Under the pieces are notes generated by a model. The model worked only from the letters and a program-made list of their open reading frames with translations, made no database searches and had not been told where the DNA came from. A DNA stretch of 64,000 nucleotides from Telmatactis stephensoni (lineage: Eukaryota; Cnidaria; Anthozoa; Actiniaria; Isophelliidae), in NCBI GenBank assembly GCA_029948255.1, contig JALIZF010001392.1, positions 212,769 through 276,768 on the forward strand, in the 5' to 3' direction. Shown here in pieces: positions 44,024 through 55,800 of the stretch. Both the position numbers and the translations under genes were made by a program. Within the stretch, counting starts at the first letter, position 1, and every line of letters starts with the position of its first letter.

Positions 44024-47000
44024 CTAAGGACACTCTACAGTGTTAACCTGGTTCTCGTCTAGCTCTAAGCTTTGTGCAATCTGTTTGTTGGATAGCTTGA
44101 GATTATTTCTAAGATTACAAATCGACATCTTTTGAGCTGGTGTTAAGCTATGCGGACATCTTTGTAAAATCTTCCTCACTTTGTCAACGGGTATTTCAAG
44201 ATCGCTGGAGATGTCCTCATCGCTGAAGCCATCGCGCTTTTTGCTGCAAGCCTGATCTTTAATCTCTGCACGGTTTAGGGGGCACTCGGCGTCAAAGTTT
44301 AGTTCTCCTGCTGATCGTTCCACAGTAGAACGAATTTCTTGCTTCGATGAATATTTTACACCAGACTTAGATCTGCATTCATCAGCTCCACTTGAGAAGA
44401 GCTGCGTTGCTTCTTGGTAGAGAGTATCAAATGGCTGTGAGCCTTTTTTGCAGTGGTTGACCACATAGCCTATAAGGTTAAACTGCATGGAAAAGAAAAC
44501 TGATTTATAAATCGAAATATAACATAGCGACCGTATTTGTCAAACGTCTTAAAACTTGTTAATTCATTCGTTCGTTCATTCGTTTATTTGTTTTCGCGTT
44601 CTTTCTTTTATTCATTCGTTGGGATTCCTTCATTTGTCCATTCGTTCGCTAATTTTTCCATTTACTCACTCTTTCATTTATTTGTTTGTTCTCTCGGGGG
44701 GTTTTTCCATCATTTTTCATTCGTTACTAAAGGCTAGCTCATTTTTTCATTCACAAAGGTTTTTTCCCTCATACAATAAGATTAAAGATACAATCATTCA
44801 ATTGCATGTTTCTTAATTCATCTTTCATTTTACCCGTTTATTCATTTTTCATGCATACTACTTTATTGGTATTAGCTTTGCACCATACACCACCGCCAAC
44901 CCTCGCGTGCCTATGAAAATCCATCATCGCAACCAATACCATCAGTACCTTATCCTTGTAGCACTTCATAGTGTATTCCACACTGGCAATGGCAGTAAAC
45001 AAATCTGTAAGCAGTTTAGATGTAGCTATTGGTTTGGCTGTATCGATTTTGTTCAGGAACTGCTGGAGGTGTTGGGATGTTTGGGCCGCGTCTGGGCTCT
45101 GTTTCATGGCAACGTTGACAAGATTTTGAATACCTTTTATGGCGTCTTTCAAAGCTTTACTGCGGACATTTTTACAAACGTTTTCTTTCCACTGCAAAAA
45201 AAAATGAGTTTCGAGTCAAGAAACGAGCCAAGTATTTATTCCTCATACGAATATCGTCTCAGTGTAGGGGGATGGGGGAGGGGGAAAATTGTGGCATTCT
45301 TAATGTATGACGTCACGATTTGAACGTTCACTCGGCGGTCTTTTGACCTTCTACAACTGAACATGCGCATTAGAGACGAATAGAATATCTTACAAACTGG
45401 CATATTTCATCCCAAAAGTCTTTTAACTCATTTTCGGCATCTAAAGCTTCCCTTTCAGCTTCTTTGAGTTTGTCTAAGGACTCCTTTGCTCTGTCACGTT
45501 TGTTTTTACATTCCAGGACAGTGGATACAATACTGAAAATATCAACTCCTGAAAGAATAAAGTTTGTTAGAGTATAGTAAACTTTCTCTACGTCAATCAG
45601 GGTGGAAATTAAAATAAAGTTATATTAATATTTATAAAATATTTGAGATATAACGCGCGCGCTGATTGGCTGGCTACCATGTTTATATCAGAGGACAGAG
45701 ACATGGCTTGCTCAAAAAACGTGGAAAATATTTTATAAAAGCAATATAAAACGATCGCTTATGTCTCTGTACTGTGATATAAACACTCTGGAAAATGCAG
45801 AGCACTCGAAAAGCAAGAGAAATTAACACTCGGCTACGCCTCGTGTTCCTAAGCTTGCTTTTCTCTTGCTCTACATCTTCCATCGTGTTTATATCACAGA
45901 ACAGAGACATGCGCGCGCGTTTTATATTGCTTAAGTTGATACTAACGACAACAAAAATAGACTCTTAAGAATAAATATATCACGGGATAGAATGTTTGTT
46001 GTTGGTAGTTGTGGCGTTGTTGTTTCTTCTGTCTTCTGTCAGTATTTTTGTTTGTTTCTTTGTTGGTTCCGAGCCTAGTTGGTTGGTTGGTTGGTTGGTT
46101 GGTTGGTTGGTTGGTTGGTTGGTTGGTTGGTTGGTTGGTTGGTTGGTTGGTTGGTTGATTGGTTGATTGGTTGGTTGGTTGGTTGGTTGGTTGGTCTACA
46201 AGACTCACCTATTCCAACAATGGACAACACTGCACCAGCTCCTTTAAGAAACTTCAAAGCCTTCAAAGCTCCACTGCTTCGAGATGTAACACGTAAAGCA
46301 TTCGTAGCTTTTAAATTGGCTTTAATAACGTCATCTGTGAATCCCAGCAATTTTTGGGCTTTTGGAGCAGCATTTAGGATTTGCTTGGCATTTGCCGCTT
46401 TTACGGTAGAAGTAATCTGGCGATTGGTGTATAATTAAGTAATTTATCGTAATTTATATCTTTGATTTTTAATTTATTGCCGAAAGAAAGAAGGAAACAA
46501 TAACAACAACAACAACAAAAATAAATAAGAAGAAATAGGGAGGGAGGGAGAAAGGAAAGAAAGAAAGAAAGAACGAAGGAAGGAAACTGAGGAGGGAGCT
46601 CGAGGGAGGGATCGGAGGGAAAAAACAAACCAACACTAGCAAGATAGAAAAGTATTTAGGGGCACGATATAATTCATGTTATACATGTACAAGAACTTCA
46701 ATTAGTATCTACTGCATAGTATTTACCTTGCTTGCCTTGTAATACTTAAAACTAGCTTGTGCAATCGGTGAAAGCACACTGACAAGCGCTGGTCCAAATG
46801 TTGCCACTACTGTTGTAGCTGAACTGAAGACTCCTTGGAATTCGGCATCAATTTTTTCATACGACCATTCTGAAGCCTCGCCCTGTGTAGCTCGAATTCT
46901 TCCCTGAAATCAAATCAAAGTTATACAGATCACTGGTGCATGTACAAATGCTTCCACCAATGTTCGACATCTCATAACATTGTTGGTTTCAATGTCGAAT

Positions 47001-50000
47001 GACTTTGAACACCTTTGCTTTGAGCTAGGCTATAACAACGCCCAACATATCATTTGTTCTGTCGTCGTCGAAACGACAACAATTGCAACTGCTAGACCGT
47101 TAGTTTGAATGGACTGCCGACCATCAACTGCAGACGATGTTGGATATTGTAATAGACCTCTTTAGCTTCGTTGTTTGTTTTCCATTTAGACCACGTGATG
47201 CTACTCTTGGGCGTTTAGTCTTCATATGGAAATAAAAGAACATAAAAGAACATTCTCGAGAAAATGTGTATTCTGAAATGGGAAATTTGCATACTAAGCT
47301 AATGAGGTCTATTGAGCTTCCTTCTTCGACAAAAAAATTCATTTGCCGAGCTTCGATGTTAGATATTGTTGGGGACGTTTTCAGGGATTGTGAATTATTT
47401 CTTGTCAAATCAGTTCCTAACCGCTATCTGTGCAGATGCGTTGTTCATCGTGACGAGAATTTCGGGGTCCAAAGCCGATAAGATTTCTTCTTGGTGTCTG
47501 CCTATCCTTGCAACCTCCTCCCAGATTTTCTCCATTGCATCGCTAGACTCTTCGATCGCTTTCTTCATTTTTTGAGCTGATTAAGATAGAAATGTTTTAA
47601 AGGTTCATTTATTTATTTTTATTGTAACATGTAAGATTAATGCGTGCCTTATAATTTGTCTTTGAAATATCCTTTTGAGCTGTACAATAGTTTAGAATTA
47701 TATTAACCACTGAGTAAAAAGTGGTATTGACCACGTATTTAGCCACTAAAAGAAATGTATACACTGATTATTAGGTAGAATAACTTGAACGCCTTTGGCT
47801 TTTCCTTTTTGCTTGTTTCACTGATTAATTGACATTTTTCTGTCTTCATGTCCATAATCTGATTTTCACAAAAAAAATTCAAAAGGAAAAGTACAAAGAA
47901 TGCTACTATAACTTTGTACCTATCAATGAGGCTTGGGTAACGCCACTCGAAGAGCTATAAACATCAACTTATTTGTAATTTGGAATGTACGTATACAGCG
48001 GCCATGAGTAAACGAACTGAAGGAACCAGTGTCACCTATATTTACTGCTCTATCGGAAAGAACGAAGGAAAAGGACGGACGATTTTTGCAGGCCAATTCC
48101 TCAGAAATGTCAGCGAAATAATTCGTACAGAAACACATTTCCGAGTGACAATCCATTCATAAACTTACATATGTTGTAGTTCTGCAATTTATTTACGAAT
48201 CATTCCGCTCGGGTTATCAGACAACGTCCGTCCCGCGCGCGCTCAGCATAAATAACGAACTTCGACTGCTCGCCCCTAGATCCTTCAAATAGCTCAGTGG
48301 TTGAGCGTCGGACCGGAAATCCGAAGGTCGTGGTTCAAACCACGCTGAGGACTCGAATATTTTCCGAGCAAAAATTCCCACTCGAAGAACTCAAAGAAGC
48401 ATACAATTCTAACTAACACATTTCCGAGTGACAATCCATTCATAAACCTATTTACTATTTCTTACAAATATTTGATAACTACCTTTCGTTTGTAAATTAT
48501 CAATTTCATCTGCTTTGACTTCCAACGCTAGCTTTTTAGCTTCAAATTGATCCTCAAAGGTCTTTAAACTTGGGTACAGACCAGCGCAGCCCTTGATACT
48601 GACATAGGTATCCAAACCAACACTGGCAAATGTTGTCGCCAGACTGACCAATAGCAGGATTAGACCAAAGAGACCTGGTAACCAAGAAACATGCAGCGAC
48701 GCGTTATGCAAACTTGTTCATTAAAGTTGTTAAGATAAGTAACTCAGCCACATATTGCACTGCGCTGAGCGCCTACTGCACCGATGTGTCATGCTTTTTT
48801 TCCCCTTCTTCTTATTCGTATACACTTATTTAAAAAAAAAATTGTTCCGATTCAGAGCAAGACCGAAATGAATGCTGGTTTTGTTTGTAATGTATTCAAA
48901 TCAGACTCATTTCTATGTTGAATTAATTACAAAATAGGAGCATTTTCATGTCGTTGTTAGTATACCGCACTCAATTATTTTGATAACAAGTCTGATTTAA
49001 ATTCACCATCGATCATTAGCAGCACAAAACCTGCATTCATTTCAGGCTTGCCTTGACACATTGTTTCTTAGCTTTGAAACGTGACATCATTTTTTGAAAT
49101 AATTATAAGTGTATATAGGATAACCACCAGTGACCAAACTCTTTTGTTGTATGTGGTCATATTGTCGGTTAGTAACATTTAAATACCTTTCATCATTAGG
49201 AAACCAGCAGTACGTACGGTACGGCTGTCACTGTCTTTTTACTTGAAAATTAAGGACTTAAGCTACGACGTGGTATACGATGATGCAGTACGATACGATA
49301 CGGGAAAATTAGCAACGTATTGTTTTTGGTGTTATATATGTGTCACAAGCTTAAGTTGCATTCCATTGTGTTCATTTTTCCATTATTATTTCATTGTTTC
49401 ATATTTCATGCATCGCATTTCATATTGCGTTTTTATTTCACATTTTCATTTGTTTTGTCACAGTACTTACGACGCTTTCCTCCTTCGGTCTTTTGAATAC
49501 TTTTTGTGAAATCTGACAAAAATACAACAATTGAACAGATAATTAAGTAAGATAAAAAAACTGTAATAGCAAAATAGTTTCTCTGTATATTTGTAGTATT
49601 GTAACTTGTAAGAGTTACCGCTGAACCTCATCAAACCGCCAAATCAGAGTGAATTCAGCAAATTACACTGCAAAAACATAAATGCGCATGTCAACAAATA
49701 TACAAAGTTTGCTGTAGATCCCACACGGCTTCAAGCACTGGAAACTTTGTAGTTTCATTGCTAATCAATCTCAATAATCTTGTAATAGCTAGCCGACTTA
49801 CAAAAGTATCAAGACGAGGCTACGTGCATAAAGCTCAGTCATTCGTAACAAGACAAAAGTTTTAGCTCGTATAGCCTCGTTCTCAGTCCTTTGTATGTGG
49901 AAGGTGAAGCGTATCTCGCAACTGGACTGATTGCGTCTGCCGTCAAAGAATGCAGGCATGCTGCACTATTGTTTATATTGCTGTTGAGTGAAAAGAATGT

Positions 50001-51518
50001 TACTAATATTATCTTCTGTTGTCGGAAGAACTGATAACTCGAAAAGGATTCTAGTATAGAGAGAGGTCAAAACGTCATCACGCTAGGGGCTTATTGTATG
50101 GTTTGCTCTTAGCAATCGCTCGCTTAGAACAGAGAGAAATTAAAACGACAAGTTTTGATGATAATTCAGTAAATATATAACCAAATATCTTACTATGATG
50201 CTTCGAGGAAACCATTGAACGTGAGTACAAGGCATCATCTGCAGAAATATGAGGATAAGTTATGAGTAAGTAATTTATCAATTAATGATTTATTTATGAT
50301 GCGCCCGGCTAAAAGGCTCCAAACCATGCAACTGACCAGAAAGGAAGCATGGGGAGCATTTACTGTGACGACTCAAAAATCAACGCGAAAGATCTATTTC
50401 ACCTCTCCCTTATCATACTTTAAAGTAACTCAATTAGCCAGTAACAAACAGAGCAGGGGAATGGGACCAAGTTTCTTAGATACGAGTTAATTCGCAAACA
50501 GACTTCATAATAAGAAAGAACACATAAAAATAAGTAAGAATTGAAAATTTTATCATGTTTGTGCAAATGGAAATAGAATTATGATGTTTCAAAATTTTCT
50601 TAAAATACAGAGAATGTATGGTTTGGCTGGACGTTTTGGCTGGACACCATACATTTCTTTGTAATTTTGACAGGGTTTGAATGCTCATAACATTGTTTCT
50701 ATTAAGTCAAACATCCCCAGACTTGGTCAGCAGTCTTTCATGTGATGGTTTTTTTCTGGAACCTTAATTGAGTTGGTTTTACAAACTTGGACCCAGTCCC
50801 TTGCTCTTTTTGTTACCGGCCAATTGCAAGCAGGAAGTGATAACATCTGCGCATGTCTCCAACTTCTATTGTCTTGGACAAATGGATAATTTTGAAAAGA
50901 TAATTTCTAGCTGTTCGTACTTCTGCACTCGACTGTAATGCTCCGGAAAACTTTGGGGAGACTATATACGACTCTCTTTATGAGAGAGGTAGCCCTAAGC
51001 CAGGTTAAAACCGTAATTGAGGCCACTTCCGTCCAGCGGTTCGCGCATACTCATCATGTTCTCGCTTGCTGTTTCGATTGTAATAATCGAAACCAAAGTC
51101 GAAAAGCGAGAAAGTGTTTCCATCTACCCATACTCCTCTACGGCAAGTCGCGTGTGTTACTCGTTCGACAACCTTATTTGAAATATAGGTGTTAATAACT
51201 TAAACTCGAACTGAAAATTCTCTGAGGAACGCATCGACAGGATAAAAACCGATAAACATACTCCTTACCGGTGCTTAAATCCTCAATTTCTTCTTCACCG
51301 TAAAGCTCTGCTAAATCACTTCCTATGTAGATTGGACCCCTTGAATCGTAGACCACGTGACCAATGTCTTTGTTCTCCTTGCGATCTGTGGAATGATGCC
51401 TCTTGATAATTTTATCGCGTGAAAACTCACGGACATGGTTGGCGTGTTGCTTGGCAACAATGATTTCATGGTGAGATATGAGGAAACACAAGGCGATAAC
51501 TAATCGTTTAGACGCCAT
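44024..51518 (-). CDS. Unknown secretory-pathway helical protein with hydrophobic segments (9 coding exons, 655 aa)
   Basis: Exons 51518-51269, 49512-49471, 48674-48483, 47576-47422, 46903-46727, 46416-46209, 45548-45394, 45191-44862 and 44482-44024 join without a frame break (1968 nt). It begins with a signal peptide ([16 protein letters not shown]), then a charged region. A clear membrane helix follows ([20 protein letters not shown], about 99-118), then a coiled coil (about 130-210). Two further hydrophobic stretches come at about 238-262 ([20 protein letters not shown]) and 326-355 ([19 protein letters not shown]), the second followed by a second coiled coil. The C-terminal 70 residues hold two copies of a short helical motif. 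I recognise no family. A helical membrane-inserting or scaffold role is conceivable from the hydrophobic hairpin between coiled coils, but this is speculation. Its promoter is shared with the divergent gene at 52836. Confidence 0.82.
44033..44230 (-). repeat. Paired helix-turn-helix-like motifs at the C-terminus of the 655-aa protein
   Basis: Residues 588-609 ([18 protein letters not shown]...) and 632-653 ([18 protein letters not shown]...) align over 20 positions: xxSxxxIxxxLExxxxxV. The spacing is 44 residues. The pattern looks like the helix-turn-helix of homeodomain-like folds. Confidence 0.55.
44563..44690. repeat. Degenerate ATTCGTTC tract
   Basis: Loose repeats of CATTCGTT-type tetramers in the last intron of the 655-aa protein gene. 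Confidence 0.65.
45625..45935. mobile_element. Interspersed ~310-bp element (young copy)
   Basis: Ends with palindromic pieces (ATAACGCGCGCGCTGATTGG at the left, GCGCGCGCGTTTTATAT at the right), with CTGTGATATAAACACT and GTGTTTATATCACAG internally. An older copy is at 39975. Confidence 0.7.
46077..46195. repeat. (TTGG)n array
   Basis: About 118 bp of GGTT, broken twice by TTGATTGG, immediately after the exon ending at 46209 in gene order. The Pro-Thr-Asn-Gln frames are artefacts. Confidence 0.96.
46500..46620. repeat. Purine-rich low-complexity tract
   Basis: AAC repeats followed by GGGA, AAAG and GGAA units in an intron. Confidence 0.7.
48128..48165 (+). mobile_element. SINE tail fragment
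   Basis: ACACATTTCCGAGTGACAAT and CCATTCATAAAC match the last 38 bp of the SINE at 48281-48445; no head is present. Confidence 0.7.
48281..48445 (+). mobile_element. tRNA-derived SINE, best copy
   Basis: The head folds like a tRNA: D arm AGCTCAGTGGTTGAGC, anticodon stem TCGGA/TCCGA with a 7-base loop (anticodon position GGA, serine-like) and T arm GTGGTTCAAACCAC. The acceptor stem is poor and a ~90-bp body follows, ending ACATTTCCGAGTGACAATCC. It lies antisense in an intron of the 655-aa protein gene. Other copies: 5175 and the fragment at 48128. Confidence 0.8.
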
Positions 51519-51900
51519 ACTTGTACCTGGTACAAAAACAAATTGTTGGATTTGTAAATGAAATAACGTTTTGGTTATATTTGGCATAGTACATGCATAT
51601 TACAATAATGAATATGTTTTATGCTATTATGAAAAAAGGTACCTTTACTACAAAAGCTTTCAGACATAGTTTCTCTGACTGAGATACAGGGAGTCTTGCA
51701 AGCAATTTGCTTGTCGAATTTTCTCCTCCACGCAAGCAAAAACCGTCAAAGAACATTTGCTACTGTAGAAGGATCTTATCAATACACATGCAATCAATGC
51801 ACTCGTAAATCGAAGAAAATCCAATTTGCCTTATTTCATATTGCGCGCGCACGACATCCAAAAACCGCATAGCATGAACACACATACCCTTCCAAGTTAC

Positions 51901-51950
51901 CTTGTCTACCTCCAGATCTAACTTCAAAAACAGAGAAATGCTCTGATGCC
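51901..51950 (-). other. Probable 5' untranslated exon of the 655-aa protein gene
   Basis: A donor GTAACT at 51900 on the minus strand follows AGGTAGACAAG. The coding exon's acceptor (TTTTTGTACCAG) is at 51527. The upper limit is set by the TATA element at 51972. Confidence 0.5.
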
Positions 51951-51971
51951 ACTCAGCTAAGTCTCCGCTGC

Positions 51972-51980
51972 AAATATATA
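51972..51980 (-). promoter_or_regulatory. TATA box of the 655-aa protein gene
   Basis: TATATATTT on the minus strand, about 30 bp before the inferred leader exon. Confidence 0.55.
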
Positions 51981-52080
51981 TGAAGTGTTCGCCACGTCAA
52001 AAAGGAATGAAGATATAACAGTCAAATAAGATCTAATAACTGTTACTGTCTGACCTTTAGTCTGCTTGTTTAACGGTGTT

Positions 52081-52495
52081 TGGCTGTGACTGGTGTTTGT
52101 TGCCACCTTTCAGGTTTTTGAATTTTGACCTGGGTTTAGGGTGAGTGGACTTATTAGTAAAACTATCCGGGCGAAAGACTGATTAACACCTACAAAACCT
52201 CAAAACTTACTCCTAGGACAGGGATTCTGACAAGTGTTTGTTGCCAATTTCAGGAGTTTTAATTATGTGCGATCTTAGTTTAATTCAGGTAAAGATATTC
52301 GTAAAATTGTTCGTGTGAAAGACTCATTAACTACAAAACTGAAAAACCTCCTCCTTAGACAGGGGCTGTGACTGGTATTTGTTGCCATTTTTCAGGTGTT
52401 TGAAGTGCGACCTTAGTTTAGGGTTAACTTAAAACTATTCGTGCGAAAGACTGATTAACGCCTACAAAACTTTAAAACTTCCTCCTTAGACAGGA
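52081..52495. repeat. Three tandem ~140-bp units in a divergent promoter gap
   Basis: Units start near 52081, 52222 and 52363 (GCTGTGACTGGTGTTTGTTG and variants). Each contains TTCAGG, CTTAGTTTA-like, GCGAAAGACTGATTAA and CTCCTTAGACAGG. Divergence between units is moderate. They fill most of the gap between the two opposed TATA boxes at 51972 and 52686. Confidence 0.82.
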
Positions 52496-52685
52496 TTGAG
52501 ATGGAGGGAGGTACTCCACCCCTACTTGTATATCCGGTGTATAGGTATTTGAAAAAATATTTCACCAATTAACGCCACGACAAACAAAGAAAGTTAGTTT
52601 GCAATGCCAAAAAACTGGAAAAGGAATTTCAAAATTTACATATTCACCCGTAATTCATAAGCAACTAATAATTGACGTGAGGCGT

Positions 52686-52693
52686 TATATAAA
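52686..52693 (+). promoter_or_regulatory. TATA box of the small secreted protein gene
   Basis: TATATAAA, 150 bp before the start codon at 52836; a start site near 52716 is expected. Confidence 0.6.
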
Positions 52694-52835
52694 TTGTTAA
52701 TCTGTTCTTTTGTTTGAAAGATCACTGAGCAATCTACATAACCTGTCCCATAAATTACTAATATGGAGTATGTATACTTAACTTATTTAAAACCAGACAA
52801 CTAACTAACAATCTGTTAAAACACTAGTCAGAAAA

Positions 52836-55800
52836 ATGAACGTCTATTTTGAGGTGTTTGTAGTTTTACTGGCCAACATAGTCATCTGTAAGGCCCGTGG
52901 ACGAGGAAATCCCCACAAACCTTTTCACAAGCAAATGGAAAATCAAATCGCACGTAAGTAGTGTTCAAATTATTTATCATACTTGTAGGAAACAGACTAG
53001 TAAAGTTTGCTGTCCTTTTTTACGAAAAATCAAATAAGACAAAAATTTGGTATTCAGTTTGACTGCGGAAAACTCGATCACTGACGTTTCGCAAGCTCAA
53101 CAAAAACATCCTGTCATAAATTAAAATTAATTTCAATAAGTATCAGAACGTTAACTTCTTAGGCTTAGATAGAGTGGTTCTCGTATGAGTGGGAACACTG
53201 TACGGTTACGATACGATACGGTTACAGCAGGAATTTCGAATGTTTTTATAGAAACTATGATACTGGTACAGTTACGATACGGTACGGTAAATTTCCCACT
53301 CATACGAAAACGACTCTAATGGAAATGGGAGGAGGAGGAAACAATAAGGGAATAGTATTGCGTGCGTATTAGTATTAGCAAAAGTTATAACAGAAAATCT
53401 AGAGTAAATAACTCAGGCTTTGTTGCGAGACCACGACCTATCTCTTTTCCATTTGATTATTTTAGCCCAAACCCATTCCCAGATTCCATTCCAGGCGGTT
53501 TTTCAGTAACCACGATCTGATCACGTGCGATCTAACTCCTGTGGATTTTGATCACGTGTATTTTTAAGGATTCATTTCCTGCCAGGTGACTGGTTCTAAA
53601 TACCTTCAAATAGGACATTTATTTTGCACGATGGTTTCGTTTTACATGCAACAAGTACCAGAATGCTTTACAAATTTTCTTTCTTTTTAAGATTTTTATT
53701 CTCACCTGGCCTTTAAAATATACGGTAGAACAATTGGCACTAGTTACTTCACAAGACAAAGTGGGCAATGCATTCTGGTGGTTGTAATACAAATGACCTA
53801 TTGAAGGTGGGTTTGACAAGAAGAGGGTACAACAGTGCATTTCAGTCAGTTGGATTGTTCCATGTTTCATCATTAACGTTTATATAGGAGTGCCTTACTT
53901 GCCTAAAACTGCGATACCTACATCGCTATTAGTGTCTTCGTCCATGGACTCTAAAAAGCTTGATGTCAAGTTTGATGAGTGTTGTCCAGAATATCCTACA
54001 TCTTGCAATCATAGACCAATCTATGAGCGAACCAAGAAAGACTTGCTGGCAAAAGTAAAGAATATCAACAAAACGTGGCGGCAAGGTTTGATATTTTAAG
54101 ACTCTGAGTGAGATATTAGGAATTAATCCTCCCTCCCTCCCTCCCTCCTTCCCTTCCTCCCGATCCTTTTGGCCCTTCCTTCCTTCCTTCTTTTCGTGCT
54201 CCTTCTTTTTCTCTTTTTTTTTTTTTTTCTTTTCCTTTCGAAATTTATTTTATTCTTATTTTTTTATTTCCCTTTTGTTTACTCGCCTGAACTTTTCTTT
54301 CCTTTTTTATTATTTTTCGATTATTTTCTTTCTTTTCCTTTCTTTTCCTTTCTTTTCCTTTCTTTTCCTTTCTTTTCCTTTCTTTTCCTTTCTTTTCCTT
54401 TCTTTTCCTTTCTTTTCCTTTCTTTTCCTTTCTTTTCCTTTCTTTTCCTTTCTGCTTTTCTTCTTGCGTTTTTCTCTTTTTGTTTATTTTCTCTCTTTTC
54501 TTTTCTAACTATTGTTTGTCTTCTTCTTGTGAGCTTTGTGCTGTTGTGTGGAGGTGCGCAAAATAAAATGCAAGGTGCTGTGCAGGTGCGTGGAGATAAA
54601 TAACGTGAAATGTAAAATGTCAGCGGTTTTCAGATGAATAATGCGACCAGAGTCTGTTCTTGAAGACATTTATTAGACTTGTCGCTCGCATTGTTCTTGG
54701 GAAAAAATGAGAAGTAGTCGATGATAATTAGTACGTACGTGAGAACGAGATTTTAAGCTTGTGGGTTCATTGAAAGTTTCACGTAAGGTGTTAGTAGATG
54801 TTGAGAGCCCATATCGACCATTGCGTATTTTGTATATCAAGTCTCAAGGCTTGCCTTCGTGATTGCAAGGAAGCCCAACCAACCTGTGATAACAAGTCAC
54901 TGACACTAGCTGGAGGTAACGTATTTGTTCGGAACAAATCTTACAGCCCTGCGCTGTACCATCTCAAGCTTACATACACCTATTTCAGAAAAGGTTGTCA
55001 GAGCTAAAGGCGATAGGCGATAGGAGATAGGTCATTGCACAATTCACGGTTGGGTTTTCTATTTGTTTTTATCAAGAAAGTCAACAATCAGACATTCATA
55101 TCCAATGTTCGGAGCAAAACGAACGGACTAACGAAGCAATTTTTAAAACTTCTTGATTACTTTGGAATTTGAATGACCTATCTCCTATCGCCTATCGCCT
55201 TTAGCTCTGACAACCTTTTTTGAAATAGGTGTATATCGGCTCCTGTGTGTGTGTGTGTGTGTGTGGCAAACTGTACATGCATATTCTAAGGAATTAAAGG
55301 ACGTACCGGTGTGTTATATGCAGAGGTCTTTAGCTAATATTGGCGAGCTAATCCTAAGGTTCCTTTTGAGGAACCCTAGCTGCCCTGTTTGCTGTTTATT
55401 CCATTTCAATGTTGATGTTGAAGTTGATGTTGAAGATGTAATTTGTCTACACATACTGTAGTTGCTGATCGCTCGACTTGATCAGGTCGACTAATTGTAA
55501 CTAAACAAGAGAAAACTTTACTTCTGGAACAAGTTTTAACAGACAACTTTCCTAGGGGAAGTTTTTTGGTAGAGATCAAGAAACGAGTGAGAGAATTTAA
55601 TAATACCCCTGGCTCCCCAGAATTAATGACATGTACTTATGCTACGTGGATCGAAACTTATTTTATTACACAACTGTAAGTTTTCGCGCAATGTAGTAAA
55701 CTATATTATTCAAGTCTACGGACCAACATCATACCTTTGAAATAATGTCATAAGGAATGCCTTTTGCAGTTTTTAGGAAAAAACGAAGAAGTAGAAAGCA

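Noticed and set aside
46075..46350. Pro-Thr-Asn-Gln repeat protein
   Set aside because: The TTGG microsatellite fused to a real exon of the minus-strand gene; a donor GTGAGT separates them.
48281..48360. Functional tRNA-Ser gene
   Set aside because: The acceptor stem does not pair, the base before the anticodon is C instead of T, and a conserved SINE body follows.
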